DNA of 51,782 nt from an uncultured beta proteobacterium (GCA_903912485.1 CAIWHR010000377.1:1-51782), one strand, 5' to 3'. Shown: positions 15,619-22,856, numbered from the stretch's first letter. The notes: generated by a model from the sequence alone, not told the origin. Program-made: numbers and translations.

Positions 15619-15800
15619 GCATCTGCTGGGACCCTTCGTCGTCACACGAAGATTGACCAGCGGGCATCGGTCGCGACCCTGAGGCAATTTCCTGCACCTA
15701 CCCCGCCGTCGTTTCGTTCGGGGCAACCGAGCGCGTTGTAGGGCCATTGGGGGAGCAGGGATCGGCAAGGGCAGCGAATGGTTGCGCCGGACAACGGGTC

Positions 15801-15857
15801 AGTCATCGCCGGCGACCTTGCGCCAGATCAGACCTGGGGCCAGAAAGGCGTATAGAC
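15801..15857 (+). repeat. Upstream element R2, copy 2
   Basis: This is the second copy of the 11824-11878 element, 132 bp before the next exported protein. The copy contains a near-palindrome CCAGATC-A-GACCTGG, a plausible protein-binding site. No gene is seen in 15619-15988. Confidence 0.62.
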
Positions 15858-15988
15858 TGTCGGCTGCCGTAAAGCGCCTTACGTGTGATCAGGCATCCCC
15901 TGATTTAGTCCTCACGTACAAGATGCAGCGGGTAGGAAATTCAGCATCGCCGCGCACCGCGCGTTACGAGCTGATGACGGGGAGCCGG

Positions 15989-16678
15989 ATGGGTCTGCGA
16001 ACGAACGTCTACACGGGCGTGGCATTGGCTGCGCTCTGCCTATCCCTCTCAGGACCAGCGTTAGCCGCTCAAGTCGCGGTCCCGTTGGGCAACACGATGA
16101 ACGTGCCGGGCGTCGGCATGAATCTGGCGTGCGCTGACCTCAAGGTCGACGGCACGCTCAACGCCGGATCGGCACAGATCAACCAGACAGCTTCGATGAT
16201 GATCGGGGCAACTGGGCAAGTGCTCGCGGGCAGCGCGACGATCACCATCGCCGGGAACTGGAACAACCTCGGCCTGTTCTCGGCCGGTAGCAGCACCGTT
16301 GTCCTCGGCGATGGCTGCCCCGGCTCGTCTGCGCAACTGACCGGCAGCACCACGTTTTTCAACCTGACGGTCGTCAGTGCCAAGGGTAAGACGTTCAATT
16401 TCCCGCCCGGTGCACAGATCACGGTACTGGGGACGCTGACACTGCAAGGGGTGCCCGGTGCCCCGGTGCACATAGCCACGCTGCCCGGTCAGGCAGCGAC
16501 GATCACCCTCGCCCCCGGCGCGACTCTGGTTCAGTCCAATGCGGAAATTGGCCCTACCGTTCAGATCACGTCGGGCGGGCATTCGATACCCACGCTCGCG
16601 TCATCGGCGTTAGTGGCACTGTCGATGATGATCCTTGCCCTGATGGGAATGGCAAGACGGCGCAGAACAAGAACGTAA
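15989..16678 (+). CDS. Exported IPTL-CTERM protein with repetitive beta structure
   Basis: The ATG at 15989 follows GGGGAG and gives 229 residues. A signal peptide (VYTGVALAALCLSLSGPALA) precedes a Gly/Ser/Thr-rich beta-helix-like body (TASMMIGATGQVLAGSATITI, NLTVVSAKGKTFNFPPGAQI) similar to surface or filamentous proteins. The end is HSIPTLASSALVALSMMIL plus ARRRRTRT, a clean IPTL-CTERM sorting signal. The protein should be handled by an exosortase H-type transpeptidase and displayed on or released from the outer surface. No exosortase is encoded in this window. The next gene starts 39 bp downstream, so they probably form an operon. Confidence 0.85.
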   Translation: MGLRTNVYTGVALAALCLSLSGPALAAQVAVPLGNTMNVPGVGMNLACADLKVDGTLNAGSAQINQTASMMIGATGQVLAGSATITIAGNWNNLGLFSAGSSTVVLGDGCPGSSAQLTGSTTFFNLTVVSAKGKTFNFPPGAQITVLGTLTLQGVPGAPVHIATLPGQAATITLAPGATLVQSNAEIGPTVQITSGGHSIPTLASSALVALSMMILALMGMARRRRTRT

Positions 16679-16717
16679 TCCAGTTCGTCAACAACAAGCT
16701 ATTCGTGAGGTGTTTTC

Positions 16718-17683
16718 GTGCGTAGACCAATCGCGGTCATGACTGTTGCCGTCGTCGCAGGGGTGTCGTTGCAAGCCATCGCTGCCGACATCGAGATGGT
16801 GCCCCTGCCGGGCGGTGCGTTCAGCGTCAAGAGTAGTGACGGGGCGAACGTACGGTTCAAGGTCAACGAGACTGGCGACGTGGTTATACCGAACCTCCCC
16901 GCTGCGCTGGCGGGTAAGCCGCTGTGCTGGGATCAGGCGACCGGGGTGCTTCGCGCGTGCCCCGAGGCTGTGGGAACTGATTTTGTGCCGCCGACGATCA
17001 CGATCAATGCACCTGCCGTGGCCTCGGAAACCGCTACGCAATATACGACAAGCTTCTCGGACAACGTCGAGCTTGCATACAGGATATTCTTCGCCGCCTC
17101 CGGGGCACCTGTCACTATGCCCTTTGCACCGGGGCTGACGTCCGCAACAACACAAAGCACTCTCAATGTGCCGCTCGGAACGATTGTGGACGTCTTGACG
17201 CTCGCGGTGGACACGTCAGGAAACGTCGCCAAGAAAGCTACTAGCATCGCAACACCCCAAACGGCGTTCAAGCTGGGGACGTACAACATTCTCGGCGGAA
17301 GTCCACTACCTGCACAATTCGACTGCCGCGCTGGTGCAAGCGATCTAAACAACGCACCGGCGTCCTCTGCAACAATCTCATTCGCTGATGCGTGGAGTCT
17401 CTCGGGGGGGTACACGCCTATTGCGCGCCTAATGCTGTCGAATGGCTTATCAGTTCAACTGCCGGCGATGCCGTCTACAACGCTCACTGCGCTCGACGCA
17501 ACATCATTCCTATACGGCGATACGATTCCGATGTACGGAAGGGCAGTGTACCGAGGCGAGGTCAAGATGCTCTCAGCATCTCCGGCGAAGCTTCAGATCG
17601 ATATACAGATGAAGTGCGGGAACGACACCGAAGGTTGGACATACGGCGACAAGGCGACAATCACCGCCGAACTCATCCCGTAG
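16718..17683 (+). CDS. Secreted hypothetical protein
   Basis: A GTG start at 16718 gives 321 residues with a signal peptide (RRPIAVMTVAVVAGVSLQAIA). An early segment, VRFKVNETGDVVIPNLP then KPLCWDQATGVLRACPE, resembles the stalk/adaptor motif found next to IPTL-CTERM proteins. Residues 95-185 look like an Ig-like fold (VPPTITINAPAVASETATQY, VDVLTLAVDTSGNV). The C-terminal 130 residues are beta-rich and unrecognised. No anchor is visible, so the protein may associate with its IPTL-CTERM neighbour. The function is unknown. Confidence 0.75.
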   Translation: MRRPIAVMTVAVVAGVSLQAIAADIEMVPLPGGAFSVKSSDGANVRFKVNETGDVVIPNLPAALAGKPLCWDQATGVLRACPEAVGTDFVPPTITINAPAVASETATQYTTSFSDNVELAYRIFFAASGAPVTMPFAPGLTSATTQSTLNVPLGTIVDVLTLAVDTSGNVAKKATSIATPQTAFKLGTYNILGGSPLPAQFDCRAGASDLNNAPASSATISFADAWSLSGGYTPIARLMLSNGLSVQLPAMPSTTLTALDATSFLYGDTIPMYGRAVYRGEVKMLSASPAKLQIDIQMKCGNDTEGWTYGDKATITAELIP

Positions 17684-17844
17684 GGTGGCAGGACCTTCCG
17701 TAGGATTGCTTCTAGGCCGTTCTACGGACAACTTTTCGTTGTTGTGTAACCGTCCGAGCGTACGACGCGGAACCACCGACTGACGTGGTGGTCGGCAAGG
17801 TGACGTGGATCATTGCCGCCCACGCTGCGATTGAGGTGTCTCGA

Positions 17845-18654
17845 ATGCCTGTTCGTTTGCGCAGACTCTGCGTCGTGTTGCTGCTCGTGGCCATGGGTTT
17901 CTCGACCTCCGCGTTCGCGCGTATCGACACGAGATCACTATCCGCGGACCCGCCGATGGTCACGCTGGAGTTCAATGACACCATCGACCCAACCGATCTT
18001 GCCCGTTTCCAGAATGTGATCGCTGGCATGGAGCAGGTGATCAAGGCCACAGGCCAGAAGCAGTATGGTCTCTTCGTGCGCCTGAACAGCGACGGCGGTG
18101 ACGTGGCGACCGCCATGAAGCTCGGCCGGCTTATCCGCAAGCACGCTTATGCGGTCGCGGTGGAATCCGGGGCGTCGTGCGTCAGTTCATGCGTGTTCTT
18201 GTTGGCGGCCGGACAGCGGCGGACTATTGAAGATGGCGGCAAGGTGGGCATTCACCGCCCCTACCAAGCGGAGGCGGTCGCAACATCACCCGATGCGGAG
18301 CAGAAGAAGTACGCCGCGATCGGCCAAGCCGTGGAAGCGTACCTACGGGACATGAACGTCGATCCGCGCCTGTATGCCGACATGCTGCGCATTTCGCCGC
18401 AGCGTGTGCGTTACCTGTCCGATCAAGACATGATCAACTATGGACTGCTCGGGGACGACCCATATGTGGAGGAGGCCGACGCCATGGAGGAGGCGAAACG
18501 CTTGGGCATATCTCGCGCGGAACTGGTCCGACGCAAGGCTATCGAGTCCCAAGTCTGCGGCGGCTATCCGAACAACAAGAACTCGCCGCAATACGATGCC
18601 CTGATGGTCAAGCGCCTCGAATGCGGAAATCGTGTTCTGAAAAAGGGTCGCTGA
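17845..18654 (+). CDS. Periplasmic ClpP-like serine protease
   Basis: From the internal ATG at 17845 the 269-residue protein has a signal peptide (RRLCVVLLLVAMGFSTSAFA), so it acts outside the cytoplasm, unlike true ClpP. The ClpP/crotonase-like fold is shown by RLNSDGGDVATAMKLGRLIR, then GASCVSSCVFLLAAGQRR (candidate nucleophile Ser between two Cys) and VGIHRPY (candidate His). A helical tail follows with a late pair of Cys. The family (COG3904-like) is poorly characterised. Its place at the end of the secreted-protein cargo suggests processing or quality control of those proteins, which is inference. Confidence 0.82.
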   Translation: MPVRLRRLCVVLLLVAMGFSTSAFARIDTRSLSADPPMVTLEFNDTIDPTDLARFQNVIAGMEQVIKATGQKQYGLFVRLNSDGGDVATAMKLGRLIRKHAYAVAVESGASCVSSCVFLLAAGQRRTIEDGGKVGIHRPYQAEAVATSPDAEQKKYAAIGQAVEAYLRDMNVDPRLYADMLRISPQRVRYLSDQDMINYGLLGDDPYVEEADAMEEAKRLGISRAELVRRKAIESQVCGGYPNNKNSPQYDALMVKRLECGNRVLKKGR

Positions 18655-19474
18655 CTGATCATTCGTCACCTGTCCAGCACCCGCTGTGGATGGTCGTCAT
18701 TTCTGTTGACTCCTTTCCACAATTACGTCGCGATTTGCTTTGCGCTATCTGCCCGTGGCTGCGACCTTCATTAGTCGACTCTCCTTCGCGGTCATTGACC
18801 CGCGGTCACAGCAGCCATGAACGGGCGTGGTTCTTGAATGGTTCCGCGTTGCGCACGTAGCAATAGTACATCCCGAGCATCCGAGCCGGGCAACAAAGCC
18901 CCATCCGGTATATCTGGTGCAGCTTCGTCAACGGGTGACGGGTTGGACATCCAGCCGATGGATGGGGACACGACCAATATACCGCCAAGGCCCGCCGAAA
19001 CCAAGGACACCGACAGGGCCCCGGCGCTGAACTCAACTGCAGAGCGGGGCGACATGGCCAGCGTGACGGCGGTCAGCGTTCGACTTGCACGCAGCCGAAG
19101 CCAAGATGATCGCGCTGCCGGTCGGTGACCGCTACCTCGAGTTACTGCACGACTCGCTGGACGACATGAGGGCGGTCATCGACGGGCCGTAACAGGCGGG
19201 CAGCACGGCCGGGTACATTGCCGATGATGACGGAGTTCGCCGGCACTCGACGTTGCCAACCACGGTGCTGCGAAGCGAACGCCGGCAGCGTGTCTGGCGT
19301 CGTGCCAGCCCGGCGCCATCCCCACTTGCATTCACGTTACGCGTTACGCGTGGGACACTGGTGGGACACTCAGCCCCAGAAAGTGGCAACAAGCGAGAAG
19401 ACACCGGAACAGTTAACCCGATGATTGCATTGTTGTTGTGTGTTTCTGATTGCTCTGGTTTTCTCGTCCCGCGA
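18655..19474 (+). other. Gene-poor right end of island 1
   Basis: No intact gene is convincing in these 820 bases. A frame from 18838 (IQPMDGDTTNIPPRPAETKD) and a frame ending at 19192 (MIALPVGDRYLELLHDSLDD) overlap near 19080-19090. They could be one small protein split by a frameshift. GTTACGC is repeated near 19335-19350, just before the arm-type sites. Confidence 0.5.
19352..19370 (+). promoter_or_regulatory. Putative integrase arm-type sites, right end (two GGGACACT)
   Basis: GGGACACT occurs at 19352-19359 and 19363-19370, 11 bp apart and about 105 bp before attR. The flanking bases (GGGACACTGG, then CAGAAAG) also resemble the left-end copy at 3013-3046. The two blocks therefore form matching ends of the element. 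Confidence 0.65.
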
Positions 19475-19521
19475 GACTTTTAATCCGTTGGTCGCAGGTT
19501 CGAGTCCCGCACGCCCTACCA
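19475..19521 (+). repeat. Right attachment site (attR) of island 1; probable attL of element 2
   Basis: This is an exact 47-bp copy of the tRNA-Lys 3' end at 2904-2950, without the tRNA 5' half. A second integrase with its own phased sites starts 88 bp downstream. The site therefore probably served two successive integrations. Confidence 0.95.
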
Positions 19522-19569
19522 ATAAAAACAATATGTTAGTACCGATTCCGGTGCTTCAAATGGCCTAAT

Positions 19570-19587
19570 TGGCACATATGTGGCACA
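19570..19587 (+). promoter_or_regulatory. Putative arm-type sites of the second integrase (two TGGCACA)
   Basis: TGGCACA occurs at 19570-19576 and 19581-19587, again with an 11-bp period and a palindromic CACATATGTG between. The motif differs from the GGGACAC of island 1, in line with a different recombinase. No right-end partner was found. Confidence 0.55.
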
Positions 19588-19608
19588 CTCCTCCGAAGGA
19601 GGTGTGCC
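19582..19608 (+). promoter_or_regulatory. Hairpin over the Shine-Dalgarno of the second integrase
   Basis: GGCACA (19582-19587) pairs with TGTGCC (19603-19608), and CCTCC (19590-19594) pairs with the ribosome-binding GGAGG (19598-19602) around a GAA loop. If the transcript includes this leader, the ribosome site directly before ATG 19609 would be sequestered. A read-through transcript from island 1 would then yield little integrase. Confidence 0.5.
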
Positions 19609-21003
19609 ATGGCCAGCATCACCAAGCGCGGCAGGTACTGGCGGGTGCAGGTGCGGCGGCAAGGGTACGAGCCTGAGCAGGGTTCGTTCGATACCAAGAA
19701 GGAAGCCGAGACCTGGGCCTCGACCGTTGAGTCGCGCATGTTGCGGCGCGTGTTTCATGACAACAAGCAGGCGTGGGCGACCACGTTTGCCGACGCGCTG
19801 ACTCGGTACAAAGAAGAAATCTCGGTCCACAAGAAGGGGGCCAAGCAGGAGTCCACGCGCATCGCGCGGTGGCAGGCCCATCCTCTCGCCACCCGGCAGC
19901 TCGGCAGTCTGTCGAGCAATGACTTCGCCACTTACCGGGATGAGTTGCGCAAGGCGGGCAAGGCGACGAATACCATTCGGCTCGATCTGGCGCTGGTCTC
20001 TCACCTCTTCACCATTGCGCGGAAGGAATGGGGCATGCCGAGCCTGCTGAACCCGCTGCAGGGGATTCGTATGCCGGCAGCTTCGAACGCGCGGGAGCGG
20101 CGTATCGGGGCGGCCGAGTTGAAGCGGATACTCGACGCATCCGATCAGAGCGCGCTGCCGGCCGTGCTGCGGTTGGCCGTGGAGACGGCCATGCGCCGAT
20201 CCGAGATCGTTACCACGCTGGCGTGGAACCAGATTGATCTCGGCGCGCGTACCGCGCACCTCCCGGACACCAAGAGCGGCGTTCCACGCAACGTGCCGCT
20301 GTCATCAGTGGCCGTCGCCCTTCTGGAAGCTTTGCCTGGCCACCGCAAAGGCCGGGTGTTCGATGTGACGCCGGACGCCATATCGCGCGCTTTCGGGCGG
20401 GCCCGTAAGCGGGCGCGCGCACTATACGAGAGTGAGTGTACCGAGACCGGTACCGAACCCGATCCCAAATTCCTGATGAACATTCGCTTTCACGACGCGC
20501 GCCATGAGGCCACCTCGGCGCTGTTCGAAAAGGGCCTCGATATCATGGAAGCGGCGGCGGTCACCGGGCACAAGAATCTGGAAATGCTGAAGCGCTACAC
20601 CCATCTGAAGGCGGGGAACATCGCGGCCAAGATCGACGCCGCATCTGCCGCGGCTGTCGACTCGAACATTCCCGCTCCTCACCCCGGCGAGAAGCTTCGT
20701 GAGTACCTCCCCACGCCCTCCAAGATCGCCCTGATTTCCAAGCAAATCGGCATCCCGAAGCGTGAGCTAATGGAGATTATCGCTGGTCGGGGACGGATCG
20801 ATGCCGGTCTGGCGGTAAAGCTTGAGGTACTGGGGCCGCGCGCCGAGATGTGGATCGAGATGCAGGCTCACAACGACCTGCAGGTGGTGCGCCGCCGCAG
20901 GGATGCCGCGAAGGCCGGTAGTGAACATCATCATGGACGAACGGGGGCTGACGTTCACAAGTTCTCTGAGGGCGACTCCCCCGTAGACCCTCAGTTACTC
21001 TGA
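19609..21003 (+). CDS. Tyrosine integrase fused to a HigA-type antitoxin domain
   Basis: Residues 1-340 of this 464-residue protein are a complete phage-type integrase. They comprise an arm-binding region (GRYWRVQVRRQGYEPEQGSF), a core-binding domain (about 60-160), and a catalytic domain with Arg in ETAMRRSEIV, Lys in DTKSGVPRNVPL, HDARH, TGHKNLEML and Tyr in KRYTHLKAG. After a short linker, residues 352-425 match a HigA/VapI-type XRE antitoxin (PHPGEKLREYL, IGIPKRELMEIIAGRGRID, AEMWIEMQAHNDLQ). A HigA domain on an integrase is unusual and no HigB toxin is adjacent. The domain may add DNA-binding specificity or autorepression. The SD AAGGAGG before ATG 19609 supports the start. It lies just beyond attR and is probably the integrase of a second element. 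Confidence 0.93.
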   Translation: MASITKRGRYWRVQVRRQGYEPEQGSFDTKKEAETWASTVESRMLRRVFHDNKQAWATTFADALTRYKEEISVHKKGAKQESTRIARWQAHPLATRQLGSLSSNDFATYRDELRKAGKATNTIRLDLALVSHLFTIARKEWGMPSLLNPLQGIRMPAASNARERRIGAAELKRILDASDQSALPAVLRLAVETAMRRSEIVTTLAWNQIDLGARTAHLPDTKSGVPRNVPLSSVAVALLEALPGHRKGRVFDVTPDAISRAFGRARKRARALYESECTETGTEPDPKFLMNIRFHDARHEATSALFEKGLDIMEAAAVTGHKNLEMLKRYTHLKAGNIAAKIDAASAAAVDSNIPAPHPGEKLREYLPTPSKIALISKQIGIPKRELMEIIAGRGRIDAGLAVKLEVLGPRAEMWIEMQAHNDLQVVRRRRDAAKAGSEHHHGRTGADVHKFSEGDSPVDPQLL

Positions 21004-21185
21004 TCAAGACCTGCCCGGCGCACATCAGTCTTCTTGATCGCGCTCACCGGGTGGCGGTCGATCAGCATTTCCCGGGCATCCCGCACATCGCGGACCGCTT
21101 CCACGTTGTCCGCTTGGCATCCCCCGCGCTGGAGAACGTGCGCTTGAGCGTACGGCAGCGCCTGAACCGAGGCACTCGCGGCTCA
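21003..21185 (+). pseudogene. Fragment of an ISL3-family transposase
   Basis: Right after the integrase stop, the plus strand encodes HISLLDRAHRVAVDQHFPG and IADRFHVVRLASPALENVR in one frame. This matches the DDE-domain segment of ISL3-type transposases (DxFHVVRLA, then a helix with conserved VR). Only about 60 residues remain, with no start, terminal repeats or catalytic triad. It is a scrap of an insertion sequence, overlapped at its end by the parE 3' end. Confidence 0.65.
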
Positions 21186-21479
21186 AGACGGATCAAGCGC
21201 AGCCGGAAGGTCGCGGCTGCCATAGACGATTCGCTCGATTCGCAGGGTATCGTGGTCGATCCGGAACAGGATCACGTAGCGTCCCGTCGTGGCCATCCGC
21301 GCCTCGTCGCCGATGTCAGGGCGGAGTTGGTACATGAGGGGATTGCTCTGGATGGTGCGGAACGTGGCCCGTATCTCGCGGACGAAGGTAACGGCGCGCA
21401 GCGGATTGTCCTGTGCGATGTAGGCGGCGATGTCGTCGAGATCGCTTTCGACGAAACCCGAGAGTTCCAGCCGTATCAC
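21183..21479 (-). CDS. parE: ParE/RelE-family toxin
   Basis: This 98-residue toxin has the ParE/RelE fold pattern: N-terminal IRLELSGFVESDLDDIAAYI, the central helix RAVTFVREIRATFRTIQ, and C-terminal strands GRYVILFRIDHDTLRIERIV ending in YGSRDLP. ParE members poison DNA gyrase; the exact target is not provable here. Its ATG overlaps the antitoxin stop by 4 bp (21476-21479), the usual antitoxin-first arrangement. The pair lies between a transposase scrap and a truncated gene, so it may be a remnant addiction module of the second element. Confidence 0.92.
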   Translation of the reverse strand: MIRLELSGFVESDLDDIAAYIAQDNPLRAVTFVREIRATFRTIQSNPLMYQLRPDIGDEARMATTGRYVILFRIDHDTLRIERIVYGSRDLPAALDPS

Positions 21480-21763
21480 GACACGCCACCCCCGGCGTCG
21501 GCGAGGGCCTGATACTTGCGCTCAAGCCGGTCAAGCACATCATCGGCCGAAACGCCGGGAGTCTTGTCGCGCAGCGCCTCCTGCCAGAGCTGGCGCAGCT
21601 CGACGATCCCTTGCTGGCGCAAGCTGCGCTTGTGAGTCCAGTCGCGCAGCGCATCGCGCACCACTTCGCTGCTCGACGCATATTCACCGGTGTCGACCGC
21701 ACCGCGAATGATCGCCACCATTTCCGGCGGCAGGGCGATGCTGATCTTCTCAACGGTGGCCAT
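21476..21763 (-). CDS. parD: ParD-family antitoxin
   Basis: The track frame opens far upstream (22315). The ATG at 21763 preceded by AAGGAG gives the standard 95-residue antitoxin. The N-terminal ribbon-helix-helix is VEKISIALPPEMVAIIRGAVDTG followed by YASSSEVVRDALRDW. The C-terminal part (QGIVELRQLWQEALRDK) is the toxin-neutralising region. It would repress its own promoter, probably at the palindrome at 21784-21802. It overlaps parE by 4 bp. Confidence 0.93.
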   Translation of the reverse strand: MATVEKISIALPPEMVAIIRGAVDTGEYASSSEVVRDALRDWTHKRSLRQQGIVELRQLWQEALRDKTPGVSADDVLDRLERKYQALADAGGGVS

Positions 21764-21783
21764 GGGGCGCTCCTTCGTGTGAC

Positions 21784-21802
21784 GGTAGGAATTATTCCTA
21801 CC
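21784..21802 (-). promoter_or_regulatory. Palindromic operator of parDE
   Basis: GGTAGGAATTATTCCTACC is a perfect 9-bp inverted repeat around one central T, 21 bp before the parD start. Ribbon-helix-helix antitoxins bind such palindromes to autorepress, so this is the obvious operator candidate. Confidence 0.72.
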
Positions 21803-21899
21803 AATGTAGCAAGGCCGGGAATCCTTGGCAACTCTCCTGGCCGAGGAATGTGGCCCAGGAATGCCATCCACATTCCCGCCGTTAGCGTCACCTGATCGC

Positions 21900-22787
21900 A
21901 AGTCGCACCGCAGCCTTGATACGGCGGCGGCGAGGGACGGCACCTTCGCGCCCGGCGAGGACGTGAAGTACGTCGACGTCCCGATCATCGGCAACTCGAC
22001 GATCCAGCCCGACCGCACGGTCAAGCTCGTCCTCAGCAACCCGAGTCCGGGCGGCGTCAGCATCGTCCGCGGCGCCGGCATCGGCAAGATCATCGACGAC
22101 GATACGCCGACCTGCCGCTTCTCGGCTCCGACGACGCTGCCGAAAGCTGTCGTCGGCACCGCGTACGGACCCATCGACTTCATTCCGTTCGGCGGCGACG
22201 CCATCAACGATTTCAGCGTCGTGCTGCACGCGGGATCGGTGGCACCGCCGGGGCTGAACTTCGCACTCGTCGATCCCGCCGGCATCATCAACGCGTACGG
22301 CAGGATCAACGGCACGCCGAAGAAGGCGGGGTCCTACACGTTTACGCTCGACCTGACCTGCCCGCTGCAGGAAGGCGGCATGGAGAACTATTGGCAGACG
22401 TTCACGATGAACGTCGAGACCGGACTGTCGAAGGTGTTCGTCACGATGCCCGACCAGCAGGTGGTCGAAGGCAACGCCGGGTTCACGCCGGTGCAGATGA
22501 CGGTGACTCTGTCGGCGACGCGGGGGAGCGACACCACGTTCAGGATCGTGACGACGGACGCCGGTGCCACCGTGCTCGACAACGATTACGTCCCGATCGC
22601 CAACCAGCTGGTGACGGTGCCGGCGGGGCAGTTGCAGACCACGTTCAACGTCAACGTCGTCGGCGACCTCATCCCCGAAGGGAACGAACAGTTCATTGTG
22701 TCGATCTATCACACCGTCGGCTCGCTCGACCTGGCCTTGTCGCTGCTCCTCGCGCTTGGCTTCGCGCTCGTCCGCCGCCGGGAGTGA
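21900..22787 (+). pseudogene. 5'-truncated Calx-beta surface protein gene
   Basis: The open frame begins inside a Calx-beta repeat. Only its second half remains (GTFAPGEDVKYVDVPIIG, DRTVKLVLSNPSPGG, IIDDD). A putative Ig-like module (TCRFSAPTTLPKAVVGTAYG to GTPKKAGSYTFTLDL) and a second Calx-beta repeat (DQQVVEGNAGFTPVQMTVTL to PEGNEQFIVSIY) follow. The end, GSLDLALSLLLALGFALVRRR, is a C-terminal sorting-type helix plus Arg cluster, nearest to GlyGly-CTERM. No signal peptide or usable start precedes it. The gene was evidently cut when mobile DNA arrived, so this junction (about 21.8-21.9 kb) marks the right edge of disturbed DNA. Confidence 0.72.
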
Positions 22788-22792
22788 CGGGC

Positions 22793-22813
22793 GTGCCGGG
22801 GCGATCCCGGCAC
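22793..22813. terminator. GC hairpin between convergent genes
   Basis: GTGCCGGG-GCGAT-CCCGGCAC forms an 8-bp stem with a 5-nt loop, directly after the truncated Calx-beta stop. It has no U-run, so it is a possible Rho-assisted or bidirectional end rather than a standard intrinsic terminator. Confidence 0.4.
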
Positions 22814-22856
22814 TGCGGGGAGCTTCTCGGTGCCCGGATGACTCCTTCGACGGGGG

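Larger units (their letters stand above)
2951..19521 (+). mobile_element. tRNA-Lys genomic island (integrative element 1)
   Basis: The element of about 16.6 kb is bounded by the 47-bp att repeats. Near attL it has a tyrosine integrase and an unknown gene. Next come an excisionase-like protein and a replication/maintenance operon (ParB-like, primase-ATPase, small genes). Its right half carries exported proteins and a periplasmic protease. I see no phage structural, terminase or conjugation genes. It is therefore best described as an integrative element of unknown transfer mode, possibly a satellite or mobilizable island. Both ends carry matching phased GGGACAC repeats, so the boundaries look complete. 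Confidence 0.88.

Noticed and set aside
17718-17752. ACAACTTTT/TTGTGTAAC similarity to 3176-3193 as a possible extra att-related site
   Set aside because: The match is short, interrupted and lies between cargo genes. It is too weak to support a site.
19609-21003. Integrase-HigA as two separate genes
   Set aside because: The frame is continuous through the linker, with no stop, ribosome site or plausible internal start just before the HigA-like domain.
21004-21900. Third copy of the tRNA-Lys att repeat as the right end of element 2
   Set aside because: I searched by eye for the repeat's core and for TGGCACA pairs and found none. The short CCTACCAAT at 21797 belongs to the parDE palindrome.
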